A stretch of 64,000 nt of DNA from Lepidurus packardi (taxonomy: Eukaryota > Arthropoda > Branchiopoda > Notostraca > Triopsidae): contig JAKZAN010000065.1 in the NCBI GenBank assembly GCA_023053545.1, positions 1-64,000 on the forward strand. Reading direction: 5' to 3'. Position 1 is the first letter of the stretch; every line of letters starts with the position of its first letter. The position numbers and the translations under genes are program-made. Below the pieces are notes generated by a model that ran no database searches, was not told the origin of the DNA, and worked only from the letters and a program-made list of their open reading frames with translations. Positions 13,819 to 29,542 of this stretch are shown piece after piece.

Positions 13819-15792
13819 TTCTTTAGGATTGATTGAATTCCTTTCTTACTGAATTAATTCCTTACGGATTGAATTAATTCCTTACGGATTTAATTAATTC
13901 CTTACGGACTTAATTAATTCCTTACGGACTTAATTAATACTTTACGGACTGAATTAATTCCTTACGGACTGAACTAATTCCTTACGGACTTAATTAATTC
14001 CTTACGGACATAATTAATTCCTTACGGACTGAATTTATTCTTTACGGACTGAATTAATTCATTACGGACTGAATTAATTCCTTACGGACTGAACATATTC
14101 CTTACGGACTTAATTAATTCCTTACGGACTTAATTAACTCCTTACGGACTTAATCAATTCTTTACGGACTTAATTAATTCCTTACGGACTGAATTAATTC
14201 TTTACGGACTTAATTAATTCCTTATGGACTTAATTAATCCTTTACGGACTGAAAAAATTCCTTACGGACTTAATAAATTCCTTACGGACTTAATTAATTC
14301 ATTACGGACTGAACTAATTCTTTAGGATTGATTGAATTCCTTTCTTACTGAACAAATTCCTAACGGACTTAATTAATTCTTTACGGACTGAAATAATTCC
14401 TTACGGACTGAATTAATTCCTTACGGACTTAATTAATACTTTACGGACTGAATTAAATTCCTTACGGACTGAACAAATTCCTTACGGACTTAATTAATTC
14501 CTTACGGACTTAATTAATTCTTTACGGACTGAAATAATTCCTTACGGACTGAATTAATTCCTTACGGAATTAATTAATACTTTACGGACTGAATTAATTC
14601 CTTACGGACTGAATTAATTCCTTACGGACTTAATTAATTCCTTACGGACTTAATTAATTCTTTACGGACTGAAATAATTCCTTACGGACTGAATTAATTC
14701 CTTACGGACTTTATGAATACTTTACGGACTGAATTAATTCCTTACGGATTTAATTAATTCCTTACGGACTTAATTAATTCCTTACGGACTGAACAAATTC
14801 CTTACGGACTTAATTAATTCCTTACGGACTGAACAAATTCCTTACGGACTTAATTAATTCCTTACGGACTGAACAAATTCCTTACGGACTTAATTAATTC
14901 CTTACGGACTGAACAAATTCCTTACGGACTTAATTAATTCCTTACGGACTGAACAAATTCCTTACGGACTTAATAAATTCCTTACGGACTGAATTAATTC
15001 TTTACGGACTGAATTAATTCATTACGGACTGAATTAATTCCTTACGGACTGAACAAATTCCTTACGTACTGAACATATTCCTTACTGACTTAATTAACTC
15101 CTTACGGACTTAATTAATTCTTTACGGACTTAATTCCTTACGGACTGAATTAATTCTTTACGTACTTAATTAATTCCTTATGGACTTAATTAATTCTTTA
15201 CGGACTGAAAAAATTCCTTACGGACTTAATTAATTCCTTACGGACTGAACAAATTCCTTACGGACTTAATTAATTCCTTACGGACTTAATTAATTCTTAA
15301 GGGACTGAAATAATTCCTTACGGACTGAATTAATTCCTTACGGACTTAATTAATACTTTACGGACTGAATTAATTCCTTATGGACTGAATTAATTCCTTA
15401 CGGACTTAATTAATTCCTTACGGACTTAATAAATTCCTTACGGACTTAATTAATTCCTTACGGACTGAATTAATTCTTTAGGATTGATTGAATTCCTTTC
15501 TTACTGAATTAATTCCTTACGGATTGAATTAATTCCTTACGGATTTAATTAATTCCTTACGGACTTAATTAATTCCTTACGGACTTAATTAATACTTTAC
15601 GGACTGAATTAATTCCTTACGGACTGAACAAATTCCTTACGGACTTAACTAATTCCTTACGGACTTAATAAATTCCTGACGGACTGAACAAATTCCTTAC
15701 GGACTTAATTAATTCCTTACGGACATGATAAATTCCTTACGGACTTAATTAATTCTTTACGGACTTAATTAATTCCTTACGGACTAAATTAA

Positions 15793-18700
15793 TTCTTTTG
15801 GATTGATTGAATTCCTTTCTTACTGAATTAATTCCTTATGGACTGAATTAATTCCTTACGGATTTAATTAATTCCTTACGGACTCAATTAATTCGTTGCG
15901 GACTGAATTAATTCCTTACGGACTGAATTAATTCCTTACGGACTGAATTAATTCTTTACGGGCTGAAGTAATTCATTACGGACTGAATTAATTCCTTACG
16001 GACTTAAATAATTCCTTACGGACTTAATTAATTCCTTACGGACTGAACAAATTCCTTACAGACTTAATTAATTCCTTACGGACTTAATTAATTCTTTACG
16101 GGCTGAAGTAATTCATTACGGACTGAATTAATTCCTTACGGACTTAAATAATTCCTTACGGACTTAATTAATTCCTTACGGACTGAACAAATTCCTTACA
16201 GACTTAATTAATTCCTTACGGACTTAATTAATTCTTTACGGACTGAAATAATTCCTTACGGACTGAATTAATTCCTTACGGACTTAATTAATACTTTACG
16301 GACTGAATTAATTCCTTACGGACTGAATTAATTCCTTACGGACTTAATTAATTCCTTACGGACTTAATTAATTCCTTACGGACTGAACAAATTCCTTACG
16401 GACTTAATTAATACCTTACGGACTTAATAAATTCCATACGGACTTAATTAATTCCTTACGGACTGAATTAATTCTTTAGGATTGATTGAATTCCTTTCTT
16501 ACTGAATTAATTCCTTACGGATTGAATTAATTCCTTACGGATTTAATTAATTCCTTACGGACTTAATTAATTCCTTACGGACTTAATTAATACTTTACGG
16601 ACTGAATTAATTCCTTACGGACTGAACTAATTCCTTACGGACTTAATTAATTCCTTACGGACTTAATTAATTCTTTACGGACTGAAATAATTCCGTACGG
16701 ACTGAATTAATTCCTTACGGACTTAATTAATACTTTACGGACTGAATTAATTCCTTACGGACTGAACTAATTCCTTACGGACTTAATTAATTCTTTACGG
16801 ACTTAATTAATTCTTTACGGACTGAAATAATTCCGTACGGACTGAATTAATTCCTTACGGACTTAATTAATTCCTTACGGACTGAACAAATTCCTTACAG
16901 ACTTAATTAATTCCTTACGGACTTAATTAATTCTTTACGGACTGAAATAATTCCGTACGGACTGAATTAATTCCTTACGGACTTAATTAATACTTTACGG
17001 ACTGAATTAATTCCTTACGGACTGAATTAATTCCTTACGGACTTAATTAATTCCTTACGGACTTAATTAATTCCTTACGGACTGAATTAATTCTTTAGGA
17101 TTGATTGAATTCCTTTCTTACTGAATTAATTCCTTACGGACTGAATTAATTACTTACGGATTTAATTAATTCCTTACGGACTTAATTAATTCCTTACGGA
17201 CTGAAGACATTCCTTACGGACTTAATTAATTCCTTACGGACTGAACAAATTCCTTACGGACTTAATTAATTCCTTACGGACTTAATTAATTCCTTACGGA
17301 CTTAATTAATACTTTACGGACTGAATTAATTCCTTACGGACTGAACTAATTCCTTACGGACTTAATTAATTCTTTACGGACTTAATTAATTCCTTACGGA
17401 CTGAACAAATTCCTTACGGACTTAACTAATTCCTTACGGACTTAATAAATTCCTGACGGACTGAACAAATTCCTTACGGACTTAATTAATTCCTTACGGA
17501 CATGATAAATTCCTTACGGACTTAATTAATTCTTTACGGACTTAATTAATTCCTTACGGACTAAATTAATTCTTTTGGATTGATTGAATTCCTTTCTTAC
17601 TGAATTAATTCCTTATGGACTGAATTAATTCCTTACGGATTTAATTAATTCCTTACGGACTTAATTAATTCGTTGCGGACTGAATTAATTCCTTACGGAC
17701 TGAATTAATTCCTTACGGACTGAATTAATTCTTTACGGGCTGAAGTAATTCATTACGGACTGAATTAATTCCTTACGGACTTAAATAATTCCTTACGGAC
17801 TTAATTAATTCCTTACGGACTGAACAAATTCCTTACAGACTTAATTAATTCCTTACGGACTTAATTAATTCTTTACGGGCTGAAGTAATTCATTACGGAC
17901 TGAATTAATTCCTTACGGACTTAAATAATTCCTTACGGACTGAATTAATTCCTTACGGACTTAATTAATACTTTACGGACTGAATTAATTCCTTACGGAC
18001 TGAATTAATTCCTTACGGACTTAATTAATTCCTTACGGACTTAATTAATTCCTTACGGACTGAACAAATTCCTTACGGACTTAATTAATACCTTACGGAC
18101 TTAATAAATTCCTTACGGACTTAATTAATTCCTTACGGACTGAATTAATTCTTTAGGATTGATTGAATTCCTTTCTTACTGAATTAATTCCTTACGGACT
18201 GAATTAATTACTTACGGATTTAATTAATTCCTTACGGACTTAATTAATTCCTTACGGACTGAAGACATTCCTTACGGACTTAATTAATTCCTTACGGACT
18301 GAACAAATTCCTTACGGACTTAATTAATTCCTTACGGACTTAATTAATTCCTTACGGACTGAACAAATTCCTTACGGACTTAATTAATTCCTTACGGACT
18401 GAACAAATTCCTTACGGACTTAATTAATTCCTTACGGACTGAACAAATTCCTTACGGACTTAATTAATTCCTTACGGACTGAACAAATTCCTTACGGACT
18501 TAATTAATTCATTACGGACTGAACAAATTCCTTACGTACTGAACATATTCCTTACGTACTGAACATATTCCTTACGGACTTAATTAACTCCTTACGGACT
18601 TAATTAATTCTTTACGGACTTAATTCCTTACGGACTGAATTAATTCTTTACGGACTGAAAAAATTCCTTACGGACTTAATTAATTCCTTACGGACTTAAT

Positions 18701-21700
18701 TAATTCCTTACGGACTGAACAAATTCCTTACGGACTTAATTAATTCCTTACGGACTTAATTAATTCTTTAGGGACTGAAATAATTCCTTACGGACTGAAT
18801 TAATTCCTTACGGACTTAATTAATACTTTACGGACTGAATTAATTCCTTATGGACTGAATTAATTCCTTACGGACTTAATTAATTCCTTACGGACTTAAT
18901 TAATTCCTTACGGACTGAACAAATTCCTTACGGACTTAATTAATACCTTACGGACTTAATTAATTCCTTACGGACTTAATTAATTCCTTACGGACTTAAT
19001 TAATTCCTTACGGACTGAATTAATTCTTTAGGATTGATTGAATTCCTTTCTTACTGAATTAATTCCTTACGGATTGAATTAATTCCTTACGGATTTAATT
19101 AATTCCTTACGGACTTAATTAATTCCTTACGGACTTAATTAATACTTTACGGACTGAATTAATTCCTTACGGACTGAACTAATTCCTTACGGACTTAATT
19201 AATTCTTTACGGACTTAATTAATTCCTTACGGACTGAACAAATTCCTTACGGACTTAACTAATTCCTTACGGACTTAATAAATTCCTGACGGACTGAACA
19301 AATTCCTTACGGACTTAATTAATTCCTTACGGACATGATAAATTCCTTACGGACTTAATTAATTCTTTACGGACTTAATAAATTCCTTACGGACTGAACA
19401 AATTCCATACGGACTTAATTAATTCCTTACGGACTAAATTAATTCTTTTGGATTGATTGAATTCCTTTCTTACTGAATTAATTCCTTATGGACTGAATTA
19501 ATTCCTTACGGATTTAATTAATTCCTTACGGACTTAATTAATTCGTTGCGGACTGAATTAATTCCTTACGGACTGAATTAATTCCTTACGGACTGAATTA
19601 ATTCTTTACGGGCTGAAGTAATTCATTACGGACTGAATTAATTCCTTACGGACTTAAATAATTCCTTACGGACTTAATTAATTCCTTACGGACTGAACAA
19701 ATTCCTTACAGACTTAATTAATTCCTTACGGACTTAATAAATTCTTTACGGACTGAAATAATTCCTTACGGACTGAATTAATTCCTTACGGACTTAATTA
19801 ATACTTTACGGACTGAATTAATTCCTTACGGACTGAATTAATTCCTTACGGACTTAATTAATTCCTTACGGACTTAATTAATTCCTTACGGACTGAACAA
19901 ATTCCTTACGGACTTAATTAATACCTTACGGACTTAATAAATTCCTTACGGACTTAATTAATTCCTTACGGACTGAATTAATTCTTTAGGATTGATTGAA
20001 TTCCTTTCTTACTGAATTAATTCCTTATGGACTTAATTAATTCTTTACGGACTGAAAAAATTCCTTACGGACTTAATAAATTCCTTACGGACTTAATTAA
20101 TTCATTACGGACTGAACTAATTCTTTAGGATTGATTGAATTCCTTTCTTACTGAATTAATTCCTTACGGATTGAATTAATTCCTTACGGATTTAATTAAT
20201 TCCTTACGGACTTAATTAATTCCTTACGGACTTAATTAATACTTTACGGACTGAATTAATTCTTTACGGACTGAACTAATTCCTTACGGACTTAATTAAT
20301 TCCTTACGGACTTAATTAATTCCTTACGGACTGAATTAATTCATTACGGACTTAATTAATTCCTTACGGACTGAACAAATTCCTTACGGACTTAATAAAT
20401 TCCTTACGGACTGAATTAATTCTTTACGGACTGAATTAATTCATTACGGACTGAATTAATTCCTTACGGACTGAACAAATTCCTTACGGACTGAACATAT
20501 TCCTTACGGACTTAATTAATTCCTTACGAACTTAATTAACTCCTTATGGACTTAATCAATTCTTTACGGACTTAATTAATTCCTTACGGACTGAATTAAT
20601 TCTTTACGGACTTAATAAATTCCTTACGGACTTAATTAATTCATTACGGACTGAACTAATTCTTTAGGATTGATTGAATTCCTTTCTTACTGAATTAATT
20701 CCTTACGGACTGAACTAATTCCTTACGGACTTAATTAATTCCTTACGGACTTAATTAATTCCTTACGGATTTAATTAATTCCTTACGGACTTAATTAATT
20801 CGTTGCGGACTGAATTAATTCCTTACGGACTAAATTAATTCCTTACGGACTGAATTAATTCTTTACGGGCTGAAGTAATTCATTACGGACTGAATTAATT
20901 CCTTACGGACTTAAATAATTCCTTACGGACTTAATTAATTCCTTACGGACTGAACAAATTCCTAACGGACTTAATTAATTCTTTACGGACTGAAATAATT
21001 CCTTACGGACTGAATTAATTCCTTACGGACTTAATTAATACTTTACGGACTGAATTAATTCCTTACGGACTGAACAAATTCCTTACGGACTTAATTAATT
21101 CCTTACGGACTTAATTAATTCTTTACGGACTGAAATAATTCCTTACGGACTGAATTAATTCCTTACGGACTTAATTAATACTTTACGGACTGAATTAATT
21201 CCTTACGGACTGAATTAATTCCTTACGGACTTAATTAATTCCTTACGGACTTAATTAATTCTTTACGGACTGAAATAATTCCTTACGGACTGAATTAATT
21301 CCTTACGGACTTTATGAATACTTTACGGACTGAATTAATTCCTTACGGATTTAATTAATTCCTTACGGACTTAATTAATTCCTTACGGACTGAACAAATT
21401 CCTTACGGACTTAATTAATTCCTTACGGACTGAACAAATTCCTTACGGACTTAATTAATTCCTTACGGACTGAACAAATTCCTTACGGACTTAATTAATT
21501 CCTTACGGACTGAACAAATTCCTTACGGACTTAATAAATTCCTTACGGACTGAACAAATTCCTTACGGACTTAATAAATTCCTTACGGACTGAATTAATT
21601 CTTTACGGACTGAATTAATTCCTTACGGACTGAATTAATTCCTTACGGACTGAACAAATTCCTTACGTACTGAACATATTCCTTACGGACTTAATTAACT

Positions 21701-24700
21701 CCTTACGGACTTAATTAATTCTTTACGGACTTAATTCCTTACGGACTGAATTAATTCTTTACGTACTTAATTAATTCCTTATGGACTTAATTAATTCTTT
21801 ACGGACTGAAAAAATTCCTTACGGACTTAATTAATTCCTTACGGACTGAACAAATTCCTTACGGACTTAATTAATTCCTTACGGACTTAATTAATTCTTA
21901 AGGGACTGAAATAATTCCTTACGGACTGAATTAATTCCTTACGGACTTAATTAATACTTTACGGACTGAATTAATTCCTTATGGACTGAATTAATTCCTT
22001 ACGGACTTAATTAATTCCTTACGGACTTAATTAATTCCTTACGGACTGAACAAATTCCTTACGGACTTAATTAATACCTTACGGACTTAATAAATTCCTT
22101 ACGGACTTAATTAATTCCTTACGGACTGAATTAATTCTTTAGGATTGATTGAATTCCTTTCTTACTGAATTAATTCCTTACGGATTGAATTAATTCCTTA
22201 CGGATTTAATTAATTCCTTACGGACTTAATTAATTCCTTACGGACTTAATTAATACTTTACGGACTGAATTAATTCCTTACGGACTGAACTAATTCCTTA
22301 CGGACTTAATTAATTCTTTACGGACTTAATTAATTCCTTACGGACTGAACAAATTCCTTACGGACTTAACTAATTCCTTACGGACTTAATAAATTCCTGA
22401 CGGACTGAACAAATTCCTTACGGACTTAATTAATTCCTTACGGACATGATAAATTCCTTACCGACTTAATTAATTCTTTACGGACTTAATTAATTCCTTA
22501 CGGACTAAATTAATTCTTTTGGATTGATTGAATTCCTTTCTTACTGAATTAATTCCTTATGGACTGAATTAATTCCTTACGGATTTAATTAATTCCTTAC
22601 GGACTTAATTAATTCGTTGCGGACTGAATTAATTCCTTACGGACTGAATTAATTCCTTACGGACTGAATTAATTCTTTACGGGCTGAAGTAATTCATTAC
22701 GGACTGAATTAATTCCTTACGGACTTAAATAATTCCTTACGGACTTAATTAATTCCTTACGGACTGAACAAATTCCTTACAGACTTAATTAATTCCTTAC
22801 GGACTTAATTAATTCTTTACGGACTGAAATAATTCCTTACGGACTGAATTAATTCCTTACGGACTTAATTAATACTTTACGGACGGAATTAATTCCTTAC
22901 GGACTGAATTAATTCCTTACGGACTTAATTAATTCCTTACGGACTTAATTAATTCCTTACGGACTGAACAAATTCCTTACGGAAATAATTAATACCTTAC
23001 GGACTTAATAAATTCCTTACGGACTTAATTAATTCCTTACGGACTGAACAAATTCTTTAGGATTGATTGAATTCCTTTCTTACTGAATTAATTCCTTACG
23101 GACTGAATTAATTACTTACGGATTTAATTAATTCCTTACGGACTTAATTAATTCCTTACGGACTGAAGACATTCCTTACGGACTTAATTAATTCCTTACG
23201 GACTGAACAAATTCCTTACGGACTTAATTAATTCCTTACGGACTTAATTAATTCCTTACGGACTTAATTAATTCCTTACGGACTGAACAAATTCCTTATG
23301 GTCTTAATTAATTCCTTACGGACTGAACAAATTCCTTACGGACTTAATTAATTCCTTACGGACTGAACAAATTCCTAACGGACTTAATTAATTCCTTACG
23401 GACTGAACAAATTCCTTACGGACTTAATTAATTCCTTACGGACTGAACAAATTCCTTACGGACTTAATAAATTCCTTACGGACTGAATTAATTCTTTACG
23501 GACTGAATTAATTCATTACGGACTGAATTAATTCCTTACGGACTGAACAAATTCCTTACGTACTGAACATATTCCATACGGACTTAATTAACTCCTTACG
23601 GACTTAATTAATTCTTTACGGACTTAATTCCTTACGGACTGAATTAATTCTTTACGGACTTAATTAATTCCTTATGGACTTAATTAATTCTTTACGGACT
23701 GAAAAAATTTCTTACGGACTTAATTAATTCCTTACGGACTGAACAAATTCCTTACGGACTTAATTAATTCCTTACGGACTTAATTAATTCTTTAGGGACT
23801 GAAATAATTCCTTACGGACTGAATTAATTCCTTACGGACTTAATTAAAACTTTAGGGACTGAATTAATTCCTTATGGACTGAATTAATTCCTTACGGACT
23901 TAATTAATTCCTTACGGACTTAATTAATTCCTTACGGACTGAACAAATTCCTTACGGACTTAATTAATACCTTACGGACTTAATAAATTCCTTACGGACT
24001 TAATTAATTCCTTACGGACTGAATTAATTCTTTAGGATTGATTGAATTCCTTTCTTACTGAATTAATTCCTTACGGATTGAATTAATTCCTTACGGATTT
24101 AATTAATTCCTTACGGACTTAATTAATTCCTTACGGACTTAATTAATACTTTACGGACTGAATTAATTCCTTACGGACTGAACTAATTCCTTACGGACTT
24201 AATTAATTCTTTACGGACTTAATTAATTCCTTACGGACTGAACAAATTCCTTACGGACTTAACTAATTCCTTACGGACATAATAAATTCCTGACGGACTG
24301 AACAAATTCCTTACGGACTTAATTAATTCCTTACGGACATGATAAATTCCTTACGGACTTAATTAATTCTTTACGGACTTAATAAATTCCTTACGGACTG
24401 AACAAATTCCTTACGGACTTAATTAATTCCTTACGGACTAAATTAATTCTTTTGGATTGATTGAATTCCTTTCTTACTGAATTAATTCCTTATGGACTGA
24501 ATTAATTCCTTACGGACTGAATTAATTCTTTACGGGCTGAAGTAATTCATTACGGACTGAATTAATTCCTTACGGACTTAAATAATTCCTTACGGACTTA
24601 ATTAATTCCTTACGGACTGAACAAATTCCTTACAGACTTAATTAATTCCTTACGGACTTAATTAATTCTTTACGGACTGAAATAATTCCTTACGGACTGA

Positions 24701-26582
24701 ATTAATTCCTTACGGACTTAAATAATACTTTACGGACTGAATTAATTCCTTACGGACTTAATTAATACTTTACGGACTTAATTAATTCCTTACGGACTTA
24801 ATTAATTCCTTACGGACTGAACAAATTCCTTACGGACTTAATTAATTCCTTACGGACTTAATAAATTCCTTACGGACTTAATTAATTCCTTACGGACTGA
24901 ATTAATTCTTTAGGATTGATTGAATTCCTTTCTTACTGAATTAATTTCTTACGGACTGAATTAATTACTTACGGATTTAATTAATTCCTTACGGACTTAA
25001 TTAATTCCTTACGGACTGAAGACATTCCTTACGGACTTAATTAATTCCTTACGGACTGAACAAATTCCTTACGGACTTAATAAATTCCTTACGGACTGAA
25101 TTAATTCTTTACGGACTGAATTAATTCATTACGGACTGAATTAATTCCTTACGGACTGAACAAATTCCTTACGGACTGAACATATTCCTTACGGACTTAA
25201 TTAACTCCTTACGGACTTAATTAATTCGTTGCGGACTGAATTAATTCCTTACGGACTGAATTAATTCCTTACGGACTGAATTAATTCTTTACGGGCTGAA
25301 GTAATTCATTACGGACTGAATTAATTCCTTACGGACTTAAATAATTCCTTACGGACTTAATTAATTCCTTACGGACTGAACAAATTCCTTACAGACTTAA
25401 TTAATTCCTTACATACTTAATTAATTCTTTACGGACTGAAATAATTCCTTACGGACTGAATTAATTCCTTACGGACTTAATTAATACTTTACGGACTGAA
25501 TTAATTCCTTACGGACTGAATTAATTCCTTACGGACTTAATTAATTCCTTACGGACTTAATTAATTCCTTACGGACTGAACAAATTCCTTACGGACTTAA
25601 TTAATACCTTACGGACTTAATAAATTCCTTACGGACTTAATTAATTCCTTACGGACTGAATTAATTCTTTAGGATTGATTGAATTCCTTTCTTACTGAAT
25701 TAATTTCTTACGGACTGAATTAATTACTTACGGATTTAATTAATTCCTTACGGACTTAATTAATTCCTTACGGACTGAAGACATTCCTTACGGACTTAAT
25801 TAATTCCTTACGGACTGAACAAATTCCTTACGGACTTAATAAATTCCTTACGGACTGAATTAATTCTTTACGGACTGAATTAATTCATTACGGACTGAAT
25901 TAATTCCTTACGGACTGAACAAATTCCTTACGGACTGAACATATTCCTTACGGACTTAATTAACTCCTTACGGACTTAATTAATTCTTTACGGACTTAAT
26001 TAATTCCTTACGGACTGAATTAATTCATTACGGACTTAATTAATTCCTTATGGACTTAATTAATTCTTTACGGACTGAAAAAATTCCTTACGGACTTAAT
26101 AAATTCTTTACGGACTTAATAAATTCCTTACGGACTTAATTAATTCCTTACGGACTGAACTAATTCTTTAGGATTGATTGAATTCCTTTCTTACTGAATT
26201 AATTCCTTACGGATTGAATTAATTCCTTACGGATTTAATTAATTCCTTACGGACTTAATTAATACTTTACGGACTGAATTAATTCCTTACGGACTGAACT
26301 AATTCCTTACGGACTTAATTAATTCCTTACGGACTTAATTAATTCCTTACGGACTGAACAAATTCCTTACGGACTTAATTAATTCCTTACGGACTTAATA
26401 AATTCCTTACGGACTGAACAAATTCCTTACGGAATTAATTAATTCCTTTCGGACTTGATAAATTCCTTACGGACTTAATTAATTCCTTACGGACTTAATA
26501 AATTCCTTACGGACTGAACAAATTCCTTACGGACTTAATTAATTCCTTACCGACTTGATAAATTCCTTACGGACTGAATTAA
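15793..26582 (+). repeat. Satellite subdomain with TTTTGGATTGATTG markers
   Basis: In this 10.8 kb the usual TTTAGG marker alternates with a TTCTTTTGGATTGATTG form, at about 15793, 17570, 19443, 22514, 24447 and 26583. Intervals are about 1.8-2.1 kb, with one of 3.1 kb. Companion private monomers (GGACATGATAAATTCC, GACTAAATTAATT, GAAGACATTCC, TTACAGACTTAATT) are largely confined here. This is a higher-order family distinct from the one to its left. Unit borders are approximate. Confidence 0.7.
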
Positions 26583-27221
26583 TTCTTTTGGATTGATTGA
26601 ATTCCTTTCTTACTGAATTAATTCCTTATGGACTGAATTAATTCCTTACGGATTTAATTAATTCCTTACGGACTTAATTAATTCGTTGCGGACTGAATTA
26701 ATTCCTTTCGGACTGAATTAATTCCTTACGGGCTGAATTAATTCTTTACGGGCTGAAGTAATTCATTACGGACTGAATTAATTCCTTACGGACTTAAATA
26801 ATTCCTTACGGACTGAATTAATTCATTACGGACTGAATTAATCCCTTACGGACTTAATTAATTCCTTACGGACTGAACAAATTCCTTACGGTATGAACAA
26901 ATTCCTTACGGACTTAATTAATTCCTTACGGACTGAACAAATTCCTTACGGACTGAACAAATTCCTTACGGACTGAATTAATTCCTTACGGACTGAATTA
27001 ATTCTTTACGGACTGAATTAATTCATTACGGACTGAATTAATTCCTTACGGACTTAATTAATTCCTTACGGACTTAATTAATACTTTACGGACTGAATTA
27101 ATTCCTTACGGACTGAACTAATTCCTTACGGACTTAATTAATTCCTTACAGACTTGATAAATTCCTTACGGACTTAATTAATTCCTTACGGACTTAATAA
27201 ATTCCTTACGGACTGAACAAA

Positions 27222-29542
27222 TTCTTTTGTATTGATTGAATTCCTTTCTTACTGAATTAATTCCTTATGGACTGAATTAATTCCTTACGGATTTAATTAA
27301 TTCCTTACGGACTTAATTAATTCGTTGCGGACTGAATTAATTCCTTACGGACTGAATTAATTCCCTACGGACTGAATTAATTCTTTACGGGCTGAAGTAA
27401 TTCCTTACGGACTGAATTAATTCATTACGGACTGAATTAATCCCTTACGGACTTAATTAATTCCTTACGGACTGAACAAATTCCTTACGGACTTTAACAA
27501 ATTCCTTACGGACTTAATTAATTCCTTACGGACTGAACAAATTCCTTACGGACTGAACAAATTCCTTACGGACTGAATTAATTCTTTACGGACTGAATTA
27601 ATTCCTTACGGACTGAACAAATTCCTTACGGACTTAATTTTTTTTCCTTTACGGACTGAATTAATTCATTACGGACTGAATTAATTCCTTACGGACTTAA
27701 TTAATTCCTTACGGACTTAATTAATTCTTTACGGACTGAAATAATTCCTTACGGACTGAATTAATTCCTTACGGACTTAATTAATACTTTACGGACTGAA
27801 TTAATTCCTTACGGACTGAATTAATTCCTTACGGACTTAATTAATTCCTTACGGACTTAATTAATTCCTTACGGACTGAACAAATTCCTTACGGACTTAA
27901 TTAATACCTTACGGACTTAATAAATTCCTTACGGACTTAATTAATTCCTTACGGACTGAATTAATTCTTTAGGATTGATTGAATTCCTTTCTTGCTGAAT
28001 TAATTCCTTACGGATTTAATTAATTCCTTACGGACTTAATTAATTCCGTACGTACTGAACAAATTCCTTACGGACTTAACTAATTCCTTAAGGACTGAAC
28101 AAATTCCTTACGGACTTAATTAATTCCTTACGGACTGAACAAATTCCTTACGGACTTAATAAATTCCTTACGGACTGAATTAATTCTTTACGGACTGAAT
28201 TAATTCATTACGGACTGAATTAATTCCTTACGGACTGAACATATACCTTACGGACTTAATTAACTCCTTACGGACTTAATTAATTCTTTTCGGACTGAAT
28301 TAATTCCTTACGGACTGAATTAATTCCTTACGGACTGAACTAATTCCTTACGGACTTAATTAATTCCTTACGGAGTTAATTAATTCCTTACGGACTGAAC
28401 AAATTCCTTACGGACTTAATTAATTCCTTACGGACTTAATAAATTCCTGACGGACTGAACAAATTCCTTACGGACTTAATTAATTCCTTACGGACTGAAC
28501 AAATTCCTTACGGACTGAACAAATTCCTTACGGACTGAACTAATTCCTTACGGACTGAATTAATTCTTTACGGACTGAATTAATTCATTACGGACTGAAT
28601 TAATTCGTTGCGGACTGAATTAATTCCTTACGGACTGAATTAATTCCTTACGGACAGAATTAATTCTTTACGGGCTGAAGTAATTCATTACGGACTGAAT
28701 TAATTCCTTACGGACTTAAATAATTCCTTACGGACTGAATTAATTCATTACGGACTGAATTAATCCCTTACGGACTTAATTAATTCCTAACGGACTGAAC
28801 AAATTCCTTACGGACTGAACATATTCCTTACGGACTTAATTAACTCCTCACGGACTTAATTAATTCTTTACGGACTTAAGTAATTCCTTACGGACTGAAT
28901 TAATTCTTTACGGACTTAATTAATTCTTTATGGACTTAATTAATTCTTTACGGACTGAAAAAATTCCTTACGGACTTAATAAATTCCTTACGGACTTAAT
29001 AAATTCCTTACGGACTTAATTAATTCCTTACGGACTGAATTAATTCTTTACGGACTTAATTAATTCCTTATGGACTTAATTAGTTCTTTACGGACTGAAA
29101 AAATTCCTTACGGACTTAATAAATTCCTTACGGACTTAATTAATTCCTTACGGACTGAATTAATTCTTTAGGATTGATTGAATTCCTTTCTTACTGAATT
29201 AATTCCTTACGGATTGAATTAATTCCTTACGGATTTAATTAATTCCTTACGGACTTAATTAATTCCTTACGGACTTAATTAATACTTTACGGACTGAATT
29301 AATTCATTACGGACTGAACTAATTCCTTACGGACTTAATTAATTCCTTACGGACTTAATTAATTCCTTACGGACTGAACAAATTCCTTACGGACTTAATT
29401 AATTCCTTACGGACTTAATAAATTTCTGACGGACTGAACAAATTCCTTACGGACTTAATTAATTCCTTACGGACTTGATAAATTCCTTACGGACTTAATT
29501 AATTCCTTACGGACTTAATAAATTCCTTACGGACTGAACAAA
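27222..29542 (+). repeat. 2.3-kb higher-order repeat, copy 1
   Basis: Starts at a TTCTTTTGTATTGATTG marker that recurs at 29543, an offset of 2321 bp. The 8-T monomer (27638) and a TTAGG marker followed by the private CTTGCTGAATT both recur at an offset of 2340, so there is one extra monomer in copy 2. No non-satellite sequence. Confidence 0.8.
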
